Of a stretch of 64,000 nt of DNA, positions 54,130-63,353 are shown piece after piece; the stretch's first letter is position 1; every line of letters starts with the position of its first letter. The stretch is from Pyrinomonadaceae bacterium. Its GTDB lineage: Bacteria > Acidobacteriota > Blastocatellia > Pyrinomonadales > Pyrinomonadaceae. Where the stretch lies: positions 310,001-374,000 of the forward strand of contig JAHCHG010000003.1 of assembly GCA_026129865.1 (NCBI GenBank), in the 5' to 3' direction. The translations under genes were made by a program, and so were the position numbers. Under the pieces are notes generated by a model. It saw nothing but the letters and a program-made list of their open reading frames with translations, was not told the DNA's origin and searched no databases.

Positions 54130-56232
54130 TTACGCACCGACGGTCGCACCCGGATATGCGCTTCCGAGTCTTGCTTCTTCACCTTCCGCAAGCGTATTCA
54201 CAACTTCATAGTGAAAATAGTCGAAACGTTCAACAACCGCCGGCTGTACCCGTTTGTCGTACATTTCACGTGAACGGTCGAGCGCTTCACGGAGACGGTC
54301 GTAAAGATCGTTCGACTCGCGCCCTTCTTTCACTTTTTGTTCGTTATAAAGCTTGATCTCCGAAACCAAAAGACGCGCAAATCGTCGTGCGTCATTGTGC
54401 AAACGTCGCTCGTCTTCACTTACTTCGATCGGAAGGTCTAAATTTCGATCGCTGAAACGTGTTCGGAACGAAGGCGCAGGAGCAGGTTCAGGTTTAGCTT
54501 CTTCAACTTCTTCCCGGACAGGCTCCGAAACGGATTCTTCTTCCGATTGAATATCGTCGAAGGAAACTTCCTGAACATCTTCCGGTTGCGAAACCGGCTC
54601 GAAAGTTTCTTCTTCTACAAAAGATTCCTCGTAAGCGACAGGCGACGAATTTAAGTCCTGATTTGTTTCAAAGCTATCGGTTCCGCTCCTGAATGAATAT
54701 GATCCAGTTTGTTCCGATTCGACTAAATCTTCATCGGATTCTGCCGTGTCAAACGAAACCGGTTCAACTTCGCTTTCGACTGAATCTTCGTCCGCCGCAT
54801 CGACAAATTCCGATTCTTCTTGGAAAGCTGAATGATCGCTTTGCGTTTGAACTTCCTCGATCAAATCGTCGTCGTAAGCAGCGTATTCGTTCTGAAGCGT
54901 CTCGATCGTTTCAACTTCATCATATTCGGCGGAAACTTCCTCGGGTTCTTCGATTACGTTGTCCGACGGCTGCTCGCTGCTAAATGAATATGAAGGTTCG
55001 AATTCAGCTTCATCCGAAACCTCACCGGCGGCAAATGCAACTTCAGCCTCGTCTTCGATTTCGTCTGCAACAGCTGAAACTTCTTCAACTTCAACTTCTT
55101 GAACGTCAGAATCAAAACGAGCTTCTTCAACTTCGTCTTCTGATTCTTCGACCGCGGAAACGTCGTATGAAGTTTCCTGGAAATCGTCTGTTCCTTCAAA
55201 TTCCGCAGACTCTTGATCGACGCCTTCTTCTACCTCATCAGTTTCCGCAAATGAATATTCTGTTGACGATTGAACGCTTTCAACTTCCGAGTATTCGGCT
55301 TCGGATGATTCCGACACTTCTGCCGGTGAATAATAGTCGGTTTCGGTGTCAGTTTCGGCTGCCCCGTAGGCTTCTTCCTCTGCTGGAGGCGCCGCAGCTT
55401 CGCGCGAAACATTTGAGTTTTGCGCCGCAGCGAGAAGTTCGACCGTCAAACCCGCAACGCTTACGAGAGTCTCGAGCGCTTCTAAATTTACCTCGCCTGA
55501 ATCGCCGCCGTCGGCATATATGGCGGCAACGCCGCGACCGCGCGCGATCAGCGGAACCGCATACATGTCGCCGGGCTCCGAAAATCCAAGTTGACGCAAA
55601 TAATCTGCATCCGCATCGTAAGTTCCAAACTCAGTTTTAACTGCACTTAAGGCGCGAACGGATTCGCCGAGAACTGTCGACGAGTCAACCGGAAAAACAA
55701 TATCCGTGATCGAATCGTTCTCTGATTGCTGTTCGTTTCCAAAAATTCGCCAACCGACAAAATGATTGTTCTTAACAACAAAAAACGCACCGCGCGGCGT
55801 AAAATTCGACGCATGTGAAATTAGCGATTTCAGGATCGAAGATTGCGAACTCTGACTGCTGATGTCATTTACGGCGTCGCGAATGCCGCTAAGGTCCACG
55901 ACGGTTGCGGCGGGGGCTGATTCGGCTTGTTCAGCTTTCGTCAACTCTTCTGCTTCGGCGATCGCAGTTGCGGTAATTCTCGCGCCTTCATCGCGGGCAA
56001 GCCGTAAATGCTCGACTACCGATTCGGAAAATCCGGCGTCAAGTTTTCGTTCCGACCTAAGCCGCGTTGAAAATTCCTGAAATACCTCGTTGAGATGCAC
56101 CTTGTGCTTCTCGAGCTCAGCATCAATTTTTTGTTGAAATTGAGAGACTTCCTCAGCCATGTCTTCGAGAATATTCTCGAAATAGCTGTCAAATTCAGTT
56201 CTCAAACTCTGTTCGAGTTCTTCGCTATTCAC
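54130..56232 (-). CDS. Large acidic coiled-coil/GAF-like protein with long disordered region
   Basis: 700 residues. A coiled coil at about 1-110 (EEVSQFQQKIDAELEKHK), a GAF-like domain at about 115-275 (GAFFVVKNNHFVGWRIFG, AVPLIARGRGVAAIY), then about 300 residues almost wholly Glu, Asp, Ser, Val and Phe/Tyr with no predicted fold (about 285-590). A basic helical C-terminal domain of about 100 residues follows (RRLHNDARRFARLLVSEIKL, YFHYEVVNTLAEGEEARLG). I do not know its role; a signalling or scaffold protein is plausible. It has a strong promoter with an operator-like repeat. Confidence 0.8.
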   Translation of the reverse strand: MNSEELEQSLRTEFDSYFENILEDMAEEVSQFQQKIDAELEKHKVHLNEVFQEFSTRLRSERKLDAGFSESVVEHLRLARDEGARITATAIAEAEELTKAEQAESAPAATVVDLSGIRDAVNDISSQSSQSSILKSLISHASNFTPRGAFFVVKNNHFVGWRIFGNEQQSENDSITDIVFPVDSSTVLGESVRALSAVKTEFGTYDADADYLRQLGFSEPGDMYAVPLIARGRGVAAIYADGGDSGEVNLEALETLVSVAGLTVELLAAAQNSNVSREAAAPPAEEEAYGAAETDTETDYYSPAEVSESSEAEYSEVESVQSSTEYSFAETDEVEEGVDQESAEFEGTDDFQETSYDVSAVEESEDEVEEARFDSDVQEVEVEEVSAVADEIEDEAEVAFAAGEVSDEAEFEPSYSFSSEQPSDNVIEEPEEVSAEYDEVETIETLQNEYAAYDDDLIEEVQTQSDHSAFQEESEFVDAADEDSVESEVEPVSFDTAESDEDLVESEQTGSYSFRSGTDSFETNQDLNSSPVAYEESFVEEETFEPVSQPEDVQEVSFDDIQSEEESVSEPVREEVEEAKPEPAPAPSFRTRFSDRNLDLPIEVSEDERRLHNDARRFARLLVSEIKLYNEQKVKEGRESNDLYDRLREALDRSREMYDKRVQPAVVERFDYFHYEVVNTLAEGEEARLGSAYPGATVGA

Positions 56233-56346
56233 TTTAAACTTCCTCCGTATTTGAAAAGACCGCTCTCTATAAGGAAAGGTTCGGATGGCGGAATATAGGG
56301 TAGATTATTATCAATTATTTAAGACAAGGAAGCACCCGAGAGGTGC

Positions 56347-56386
56347 GACATCAAAGATTATGACCAATTTTAACCTTTGATGTCAA
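56347..56386 (-). promoter_or_regulatory. Promoter framed by a 10-bp inverted repeat
   Basis: Minus-strand TTGACA (56381-56386), 18-bp spacer, CATAAT (56357-56362). GACATCAAAG (56347-56356) and CTTTGATGTC (56375-56384) form a perfect 10-bp inverted repeat that overlaps the -35 and abuts the -10. A regulator bound here would probably block the gene at 56232. A short GCACC/GGTGC hairpin (56332-56346) lies in the leader. Confidence 0.65.
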
Positions 56387-56429
56387 GAATTAAGTTTACG
56401 CAAGTGAAGGAGGGATGAAGGGGTCGGAT

Positions 56430-56996
56430 CTAAACCGCGACGACCTCGATTTCGGGATCGATCTCATCTTTGATCATATTTTCGATCGCCATCAACGTTC
56501 CGGTCAACGAGCTCGGACAGCTTCCGCATGCACCTTGATATCGGATCTTCAGCGTTTTGTCGTCCAACGAAAGTATTTCGAGCCAGCCGCCGTCGCTCGC
56601 CAGATACGGTCTGATCCTTTCGTCTAACAGTTCGTTTATCTCGGCGATGATCGGATCGTCGCTCAGCGCAGCAGCGATCGCACCGCCGACTTGGCTAGCT
56701 GCCGAACCGTTACCGTTCGAACCGCCGACCGATTCGGCAGCACGAATCGGAACCGCCAGCAGCGGTAAAATCTCGTCCCAATCGGCTTCATCCGTTTTTT
56801 CAACGGTGATCATTTTATCCATGTAGAAAACCGAAACAACTTCGCCGACCTCAAAGATCGACTTCGCAAGCTGGTTATCGACGGCTTTTTCTGCATTATC
56901 GAACGAATGCGAAGTTCCGTGGCTGACCGGCTCTTTTAAAATGAACTTAACCGCGTTCGGATTTGGCGTTTCTTGTATATCTGCAATTTTTGGCAT
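56430..56996 (-). CDS. Nfu-type iron-sulphur scaffold/carrier protein
   Basis: 188 residues. The N-terminal Nfu domain ([14 protein letters not shown]) and a C-terminal NifU-like domain with the cluster-binding CxxC (ACGSCPSS) give the NFU1 layout. It carries 4Fe-4S clusters to target enzymes. The middle linker is Gly/Ala/Asn-rich. It may serve the radical SAM and other Fe-S enzymes; no direct link is seen. A strong promoter with palindromes precedes it. Confidence 0.9.
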   Translation of the reverse strand: MPKIADIQETPNPNAVKFILKEPVSHGTSHSFDNAEKAVDNQLAKSIFEVGEVVSVFYMDKMITVEKTDEADWDEILPLLAVPIRAAESVGGSNGNGSAASQVGGAIAAALSDDPIIAEINELLDERIRPYLASDGGWLEILSLDDKTLKIRYQGACGSCPSSLTGTLMAIENMIKDEIDPEIEVVAV

Positions 56997-57031
56997 TACT
57001 GTTTATGAATTAGCTTGTAAAAAAGAAAATA

Positions 57032-57084
57032 TTGTAATCTTTACAATTTTGTAAACATTATACCAAATCCGATGCCGGTATCAA
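57032..57084 (-). promoter_or_regulatory. nfu promoter with nested palindromes
   Basis: Minus-strand TTGATA (57079-57084), 16-bp spacer, TATAAT (57057-57062). Just downstream, 57040-57055 is an inverted repeat TTTACAA-N2-TTGTAAA and 57032-57046 is TTGTAA-N3-TTACAA, sharing bases. They cover the expected start site, as repressor operators often do. Confidence 0.65.
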
Positions 57085-57105
57085 TGAAAGCGTTTCAGAA
57101 AAATT

Positions 57106-58884
57106 CTAAAATGACCAAAAATAGGGAATAAGAATTGTTGCTATGATCCAAAAGATGATGTTGAGCGGAGTTCCAACCTTCAAAAAATCCGCAAATTTAT
57201 ATTGTCCCGGACCGTAGATGAGGGTGTTCGTTTGATATCCGACGGGCGTCATAAAACTTGCAGACGCTGCGAACATTACGGCGACCAAAAAAGGTCGCGG
57301 GCTCACGCCGAGAGTGTGCGCTGTCGAGATCGCGATCGGTGCGAGCAGCGCTGCCGTTGCGTTGTTCGACATCATTTCCGTAAAAATGAACGTCATCAGA
57401 TAAAATGCGGAGACAAGGGCGATCGGTCCCCAGAATCCGACAGTCGAAATTATTTTTGACGAGATCAGGGGTGCTGCGCCGCTGTTTTCCATGGCAGCCT
57501 CGAGCGTTAAGACTCCGGCGAGCAAAAAGATTATCCGCCATTCGATGGCGAGATATGTTTCTTCCATTGTCAAACAGCCGATCAAAACCAGAAGGATCGC
57601 TCCGATGACCGAACTGACGACGATCGGAGCAATGCCGAGCGTCGCCGTGATTATGACTCCGGCTGTAATTATCAATGCAGGAATCAGCCGTGTTTTTCTA
57701 AAAAATTCTTCTTCAACTTCGGAAATAATAACGAACGACGGATTGCCTGCGAGTTGATGGTACCTATCGATCTTTACTTCCAAAAGCAGCGCGTCACCTG
57801 CTTTTAGCTTTATGTCGGAGAGTTTTTCGCGCATCAATTTTCCGCGATGACGGATAGCCAAAACGGTAGCACCGAAATTTTCTCTAAACCGCATTTCCTG
57901 TAATGATTTGTTGATGAAATATGAATTCGGGGCGACAACCGCTTCGATTAATTTCAGGCTTTCTGTTTCGAGGTCCCCATCGTGCCATTTGAATCGAGGC
58001 TTGAGCATTATTCCTTCGCGGCTGCGGATCTTTTTAAATTTTTCAAGATCGCAGCGTACAAGCAGAACATCTCCTATTTCGAGCACCATATCGGGCTCGG
58101 GAACGATTCGAAGGTCTTTGCCGCGCGATATTTCAATGATTGCAATATCAATATCTTTTACGAGAGGCGCGTCTTTGATCTTTTTTCCGACCGAACTGGA
58201 ATTCGCAAGAATAACGACTTCCATCATATATTCTTGAAGATTGAAGCTTTCGATCAGATCGCCCTCGGCTCGACGGTCGGGGATGATACGAATTCCGATC
58301 AGAACCATATAAAGCATGCCGACGCAGAACATTACGATTCCGAGCGGAGCGATCTCGAACATCGTGAAAGGCGGCTCGCCGCGCTGTTCGGCGATAGAAC
58401 TGACCAGAATGTTCGTAGATGTACCGATGAGCGTACAAACTCCGCCAAACATCGAAGCAAATGACATCGGCATCAGCAGTTTCGAAGTGCTTGCCTTGAT
58501 CTCTTTAGCAACGCCCAGAAGGATCGGGATAAAAACAGCGACGACCGGAGTATTGTTGATAAATGCGGAAAAAAATCCGACGGCGACCATTACGGAAATC
58601 AGCCCGAGCCAATAATTCTTCTTAAATATCTTTGTAGTAAAACGCCCGAGATATTGAACTGCTCCGGTTTTAAACAAACCCGCACTAATAACAAACATTG
58701 CAGCAACCGTAACTGTCGCTTTATTGCTGAATCCTGCAATTCCTTCTTCCGGTGTTATTATCCTCGAACTGAGCAAGGTCGCCATGATCAAAAGAGCGAT
58801 CAGATCCACCGAAAGCTTTTCAGTGGCAAATAGAATGACCGCAGCGATTGCGACTGCAAATACGAAGACAATTTCAAAGTTCAT
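57106..58884 (-). CDS. SLC13/DASS-family transporter with two TrkA-C domains
   Basis: 592 residues. Two hydrophobic halves, about residues 1-190 and 400-592, each carrying a conserved SNNA/NNT loop ([31 protein letters not shown]), flank two regulatory TrkA-C segments ([19 protein letters not shown], about 205-290, and about 300-385). This matches sulphate, dicarboxylate or similar anion carriers of the SLC13 type. The ion cannot be decided from the sequence. It lies alone on the minus strand. Confidence 0.9.
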   Translation of the reverse strand: MNFEIVFVFAVAIAAVILFATEKLSVDLIALLIMATLLSSRIITPEEGIAGFSNKATVTVAAMFVISAGLFKTGAVQYLGRFTTKIFKKNYWLGLISVMVAVGFFSAFINNTPVVAVFIPILLGVAKEIKASTSKLLMPMSFASMFGGVCTLIGTSTNILVSSIAEQRGEPPFTMFEIAPLGIVMFCVGMLYMVLIGIRIIPDRRAEGDLIESFNLQEYMMEVVILANSSSVGKKIKDAPLVKDIDIAIIEISRGKDLRIVPEPDMVLEIGDVLLVRCDLEKFKKIRSREGIMLKPRFKWHDGDLETESLKLIEAVVAPNSYFINKSLQEMRFRENFGATVLAIRHRGKLMREKLSDIKLKAGDALLLEVKIDRYHQLAGNPSFVIISEVEEEFFRKTRLIPALIITAGVIITATLGIAPIVVSSVIGAILLVLIGCLTMEETYLAIEWRIIFLLAGVLTLEAAMENSGAAPLISSKIISTVGFWGPIALVSAFYLMTFIFTEMMSNNATAALLAPIAISTAHTLGVSPRPFLVAVMFAASASFMTPVGYQTNTLIYGPGQYKFADFLKVGTPLNIIFWIIATILIPYFWSF

Positions 58885-59277
58885 GGAGAACGCCGGCGTT
58901 TAAAAGTGCTAATTGTTCCGTCAAAAGGAATTTAGCTGCAAGCCGCAAGAGGAGACATTTCGACCTAAAGCTTGGAAATCAAGACTCCGGACACGACTAA
59001 ATTTTTCGTTTGTTCGGCTACATTATATTGAATTTGCTAAGTTATTCAATAAATTCGGGGTTTTGAAGGGAATTAAATGCAAAAACTAAACTAGACGAAC
59101 AGTTCGAAACCGCAGGACCGCCACGAAACAAAAAAGGACCCGGTAAATTAATACCTGATCCTTTTCACTAAAACTGTGTTGACTACGAAAAAGCGCGGAT
59201 TACCAAGAAAGGCTATCGCCGCTTCGTATTTCGTTCTTAATTCTTTGATCTGCGACTACGGACAGCATTGGTACAGA
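58885..59277. other. Non-coding spacer
   Basis: 393 bp. A minus-strand terminator lies at 59130-59166; otherwise no gene or structure was seen. Confidence 0.5.
59130..59166 (-). terminator. Terminator of the small membrane protein gene
   Basis: AAAAGGA (59132-59138) pairs with TCCTTTT (59159-59165), with an inner GGTA/TACC. On the minus strand a T run follows. About 110 bp after the stop at 59278. Confidence 0.6.
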
Positions 59278-59478
59278 TTATTCGGTAATGTGAATATCTT
59301 CCGTTTTGTTGACTCTGCCGGTCATATACATCGCCCCGAACGCAATCGTAGCAATTATGCCAATAATGCCCACGACTACCCAGAGAGTTCCGCCGTCTTT
59401 ACTTTGGAACATCCAAAACGAAATTATCGCCACAATCGCCGATAAAATTGCCAAACCGCTCGACATCATACTGTTCAT
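59278..59478 (-). CDS. Small two-helix membrane protein
   Basis: 66 residues with two hydrophobic helices (SGLAILSAIVAIISFWMF and LWVVVGIIGIIATIAFGAMY) and a short acidic tail. GGAGG lies at the right distance before the ATG, and a promoter-like site lies upstream, so it is probably real. No family recognised. Confidence 0.75.
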   Translation of the reverse strand: MNSMMSSGLAILSAIVAIISFWMFQSKDGGTLWVVVGIIGIIATIAFGAMYMTGRVNKTEDIHITE

Positions 59479-59580
59479 AAAATTCCTCCATTTGCGTTAA
59501 TAAAAGGTGTTCAATTCCGAAATATTAGCGGAGCAAATTTCCCGTCGAACTTTCAAACTTCATATTTTGGAATACGCCCT

Positions 59581-59609
59581 ATAGTAAACCCAAACGTTTG
59601 AAAAGGCAA
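59581..59609 (-). promoter_or_regulatory. Candidate promoter for the small membrane protein
   Basis: Minus-strand TTGCCT (59604-59609), 17-bp spacer, TACTAT (59581-59586). The leader would be about 100 bases. Confidence 0.45.
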
Positions 59610-59677
59610 GAAAGTTCTGAGCCGGGCAGAACAGGAAAAAGTCGTTTAGCTGTCTAAATTAAAGACGAAAACGCGTC

Positions 59678-59902
59678 TTACGCCGCAGTTTCAAACAGAC
59701 TGAGAATCTTCTTTCCTTCGCTCGATCGCGGATCGATGGTGCGCAAGTGCTTGTCGCCCTGCATTTCCCAGATCGCGGTTACTGAACCTTCCTTTTCCAC
59801 AGCGTGGTAAGAAATCTCGTCTGCATTTGAATAGGTTACGTTTTCTGTGTTTTCCGGTGAATCCGCCGCTTCAGGCGCGGCGACCGTTCCATTTTCTGAC
59901 AT
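59678..59902 (-). CDS. Small soluble protein of unknown function
   Basis: 74 residues. An acidic, Asn/Glu-rich start (MSENGTVAAPEAADSPEN) precedes a short beta-like core (ISYHAVEKEGSVTAIWEMQG) and a helical end. AAGGAGAGA before the ATG supports translation. No recognised domain. Confidence 0.65.
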   Translation of the reverse strand: MSENGTVAAPEAADSPENTENVTYSNADEISYHAVEKEGSVTAIWEMQGDKHLRTIDPRSSEGKKILSLFETAA

Positions 59903-60049
59903 GTGTTGCTAAATCTCTCCTTAAGGAATATCTATTTAAAGTGTTAATGAGCGATCAATTCTAAAACTAATCGCGCCTGACGGAACCCGTTTATAGGGAA
60001 ACAACAAATATAAATCACCCGTTGAGCGTAAGCAAACACTCGAGCGACA

Positions 60050-61600
60050 TTATTTCTGCCGGTTAAGTTGAAGTTCGTAAAACCAAAAATCGTTGTTCGG
60101 TTGATCTATTTTCAACTCATCGGTTTTTCCATTCTTATCGATCGAAAATGTTACAAATCCGGGTGGAAAATCGTAAGAAACGGACGGACGCCATTTGATG
60201 CGAAAAGTATTAAAATGCCAAGGTTCGAGATCTGCGACAAAATTTGGCGCCGGTTTAAAGCGTAAAACGAGCTTGCCGTTTTCTTCGCTGACAAGCACAT
60301 CGCCATAGAATTCTCCTGTGTAGGTGCCTGCATATTCTTTTAGCGGAAGACCCGGCGGTGCGTCTTTGATTCTAGCGGCGTTCATTTTCGCCAGCCCGGC
60401 AGATTCGGTTTTCTTCGAGGATTCCGCCCTTGCTTTCGATTCGGCGTTCCAATCTCGCTTCGGCGCATCAACGAAGACGTCCAAAATTTTGGACTGCATT
60501 ATGCTGTAAACCGGATATTCGCTGTTTGTCAGAACGACAAAACCGACATTTTCTTCCGGAATTAGAACGGTTTTAGAAAGCATTCCGTCGAGACCTCCGC
60601 CGTGCGTTACGATCTTTTTCCCCTGATAGTCAAATAAGTTCCAGCCAAGCCCGTAAGTGTTGAAATGCCTCGTCGGCATATACTCAGATGCCGCCTTTGA
60701 AAGCGGAAGCAGAACCGCAGGCTGCCACATTTCCCAGGAATTTTTCTCGCTGAAGATCCGTTTGCCATTCGATTCACCGCGACCCAGCTGAAGTTTGATC
60801 CATTTTGTCAGGTCCGCTACAGATGAATTCAAACCAGCCGCCGCTGCCGCTCCGTCGACATTTCCGCGATTCAATGCCCTCAAACCGCTTCCGAGCGATT
60901 CGTTATGCGGCGTCGCAGCGTTGTCCCTTAAGTCTTTTACGGTAACGGTCGTCCGGTTCATTTCGAGCGGTGCAAGAATTTTTTCCTTGATGAAATCGCC
61001 CCATGATTTTCCGGAAACTTTTTCAATTATCTTACCGGCGGCGATGAACATCAGGTTTTGATAGCCAAATCCCGAACGAAATCCCCTAACGGGCTTCAAA
61101 AACTTGAGCCGTCGAAGAATCTCATCGTCCGTATAAGTCGTTTCGTACCATAGAAGGTCACCGCTAAACGTATCTAGCCCAACCCGATGCGAGACAAGAT
61201 CGCGAATTGTCAGTTCGTCGGAGACATAAGGCGAGTAAAGCCTAAACTCCGGCAGGTATTTGGAAACCTTGTCGTCCCATCCGCCGATCTTTCCTTCGTC
61301 GATCAAGATCGCGATTCCGGCAGTTGTAAATGCCTTTGAATTTGATGCGATCGCAAATATCGTGTTTTCATCGACTTTGTCATTTGTTCCGATCTGCCGG
61401 ACACCGTAACCTTTTGCAAAGACTGTCTTTCCATCTTTGACGATAGCGATCGCCATACCGGGCTGGTTCCAATCCTCCATTACTTTTAAGGCGTATTGGT
61501 CGATCTCGGCAAGTTTCGATTCCAGCGTTTGCGCCGACGCGGCAAACGGGAGAACCAGCAGCAATATCAATAAGTTAACCCGCAGAAAATAACGTTTCAT
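60050..61600 (-). CDS. Exported serine hydrolase, class C beta-lactamase family
   Basis: 516 residues, starting at MKRYFLRVNL with a signal peptide to AASAQ. The catalytic SxxK is S86-N-S-K89, and YQN is the second motif. The third, KTG-like motif appears as VTHGG. A C-terminal beta domain (about 410-516, DUF3471-like) follows. Family members include D-aminopeptidases, esterases and beta-lactamases; the substrate here is not known. Confidence 0.9.
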   Translation of the reverse strand: MKRYFLRVNLLILLLVLPFAASAQTLESKLAEIDQYALKVMEDWNQPGMAIAIVKDGKTVFAKGYGVRQIGTNDKVDENTIFAIASNSKAFTTAGIAILIDEGKIGGWDDKVSKYLPEFRLYSPYVSDELTIRDLVSHRVGLDTFSGDLLWYETTYTDDEILRRLKFLKPVRGFRSGFGYQNLMFIAAGKIIEKVSGKSWGDFIKEKILAPLEMNRTTVTVKDLRDNAATPHNESLGSGLRALNRGNVDGAAAAAGLNSSVADLTKWIKLQLGRGESNGKRIFSEKNSWEMWQPAVLLPLSKAASEYMPTRHFNTYGLGWNLFDYQGKKIVTHGGGLDGMLSKTVLIPEENVGFVVLTNSEYPVYSIMQSKILDVFVDAPKRDWNAESKARAESSKKTESAGLAKMNAARIKDAPPGLPLKEYAGTYTGEFYGDVLVSEENGKLVLRFKPAPNFVADLEPWHFNTFRIKWRPSVSYDFPPGFVTFSIDKNGKTDELKIDQPNNDFWFYELQLNRQK

Positions 61601-61725
61601 ATTCGTTCTTTTAATTAAGTAGATTTTGATCGAGATTATCACAAATCGCGAAAAAACGGGTAACTGACGCATTTGAAAAACTTGCCAGCGTACCCGTCAC
61701 GCATTCAATAATTAAAACATTAAGT

Positions 61726-63168
61726 TTATTGAGCGAGTCTTGAAGTCGGCGCCGGAATATCTTCGGACGTGCCGAAATTCGCAATAATAACGCCGCTGTC
61801 CGAAGACCTTAGAACATACCAGGTTCCATTTCGATAAACAGCGATATCAAATTTGCCATCGCCGTCGAAATCGCCCGGTGCCGGTTTATCTGTCGAGTTC
61901 CCAAACTGACTTGCGCTAAAGCCGTCGCGGCTTCTTAATAGATACCAGGTGCCGTCGGACGGACGAAAAACCGCAAGATCCGCTCTTCCGTCGCCGTCAT
62001 AATCGCCCTGAACCGGCAGATCGCCGTTTTGACCGAAGGTGACGATGATAAAATTGTTGTTCGTGCTGCGCCAAACGTACCAGGTACCGGTCGAAGGACG
62101 CCACACAGCGATGTCGGTTTTGCCGTCCGCATCAAAGTCACCCTGTGCGATCTTGTCGGTCGAGACACCAAACTGCCTGATGTCATAAGAGCCGTTGGAA
62201 CTCCGCAAAATATACCAAACCCCGGTCGAAGGGCGCCAAACCGCAATGTCCGATTTAAGATCGCCGTCATAATCTCCGACAACGGGAACATCGCCGGTCG
62301 CGCCGAATTGAGTGATAAGGAAACCGCCGGTGCTTTTTAAGACGTACCAGGTTCCGGTCGACGGTCGCCAAACAGCGAAATCGCTGATGCCGTCGCCGTC
62401 ATAATCCGCAGAAACGATCTTGTCTCCGGCGGCGCCGAACTGAACCGCCTGAAAATTTCCGTCCGAGCTGTTAAGCGAATACCAGGTTCCGGTCGAAGGT
62501 CTGAAAACGGACAGATCGCTTGAAAGATCGCCGTCGAAATTTGCGATCGCGGAACCCGAAAGAGCAGTTTTTTGACCTGTGTAAATATAATCGCCCGAAG
62601 TGTCGCCGTCGCTGTTCGCACCGTTCCCGGCAGCGTGAAAGCTGACTTTTCCGACGCGAAAAGCGGGTGCGGTCCATGTAAATGTCCAGGATTTCGTCCC
62701 GAAAACGGTCGGCGTTACACCGTTTGACGTGTGCTGAATATATTCGCGGGTATTTCCACCGACAAGTCCGAAAGTAAGCTGAAGCGGTTCCGGATTTTGC
62801 GTGGGAAATGAAAACATTCCCGCGCGCCTGCCTAAATTATCGATCGCTGTCATTTGGAAACCGTAAAGTACCGCATTTGCTTCATTCACTGTTACGGTTA
62901 AAGGAATCTGCTGATTTGGCAGATAGTTAGCCGGAATTCCAGTGATTACGATTCCGCCTGTTCCGCTGTTGACCGGGAAATCTGCGTGGCATGTTGTGCA
63001 ATTTGCTTCGCCCGGTGCATTGGTATGCGAAGCGGTCGGACCTGCTACGGAGGCTCTTACCTTCTGCGTCTTTGGCGCGAATGTAAGATCAACGAAAACC
63101 GCTGAAAAAGTGGTTAGAACAATTATAAGCAGCTTGATTCGGACAAGTTTTGTTGAATAGTTAATCAT
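61726..63168 (-). CDS. Exported CxxCH/Reeler-like protein with FG-GAP repeats
   Basis: 480 residues. After a signal peptide, SHTNAPGEANCTTCHADF carries one c-type heme motif (CTTCH), then a beta-sandwich of the Reeler/choice-of-anchor kind (about 70-195). Residues about 200-480 are about seven FG-GAP/VCBS repeats (FRPSTGTWY, DYDGDGISDFAVW, FGAAGDK). Each repeat has an Asp-rich loop. Related to the repeat region of the protein at 49091. Whether heme is attached cannot be told. Confidence 0.85.
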   Translation of the reverse strand: MINYSTKLVRIKLLIIVLTTFSAVFVDLTFAPKTQKVRASVAGPTASHTNAPGEANCTTCHADFPVNSGTGGIVITGIPANYLPNQQIPLTVTVNEANAVLYGFQMTAIDNLGRRAGMFSFPTQNPEPLQLTFGLVGGNTREYIQHTSNGVTPTVFGTKSWTFTWTAPAFRVGKVSFHAAGNGANSDGDTSGDYIYTGQKTALSGSAIANFDGDLSSDLSVFRPSTGTWYSLNSSDGNFQAVQFGAAGDKIVSADYDGDGISDFAVWRPSTGTWYVLKSTGGFLITQFGATGDVPVVGDYDGDLKSDIAVWRPSTGVWYILRSSNGSYDIRQFGVSTDKIAQGDFDADGKTDIAVWRPSTGTWYVWRSTNNNFIIVTFGQNGDLPVQGDYDGDGRADLAVFRPSDGTWYLLRSRDGFSASQFGNSTDKPAPGDFDGDGKFDIAVYRNGTWYVLRSSDSGVIIANFGTSEDIPAPTSRLAQ

Positions 63169-63246
63169 TTAGGAAACTCCAGAAATTCATTGACCGGGTT
63201 TTGACGGCGCGCGGCAGATAATAGTTTAAGAATATACGCAGTTTCT

Positions 63247-63275
63247 AAGATATTCTTTGAAAAATTGAACGTCAA
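63247..63275 (-). promoter_or_regulatory. Promoter of the CxxCH/FG-GAP gene
   Basis: Minus-strand TTGACG (63270-63275), 17-bp spacer, TATCTT (63247-63252), with a leader of about 70 bases. Confidence 0.55.
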
Positions 63276-63353
63276 ATTTTTTCGGGAAACCATCGGCAGC
63301 TTAAGTATTATGGTAAAGTATTGAAAAACCAAAGCGAACGAGAACGGGAAGCA

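Noticed and set aside
54984-55640. 218-codon frame opposite the acidic protein
   Set aside because: Its Arg/Leu-rich translation is the antisense reading of the acidic low-complexity tract.
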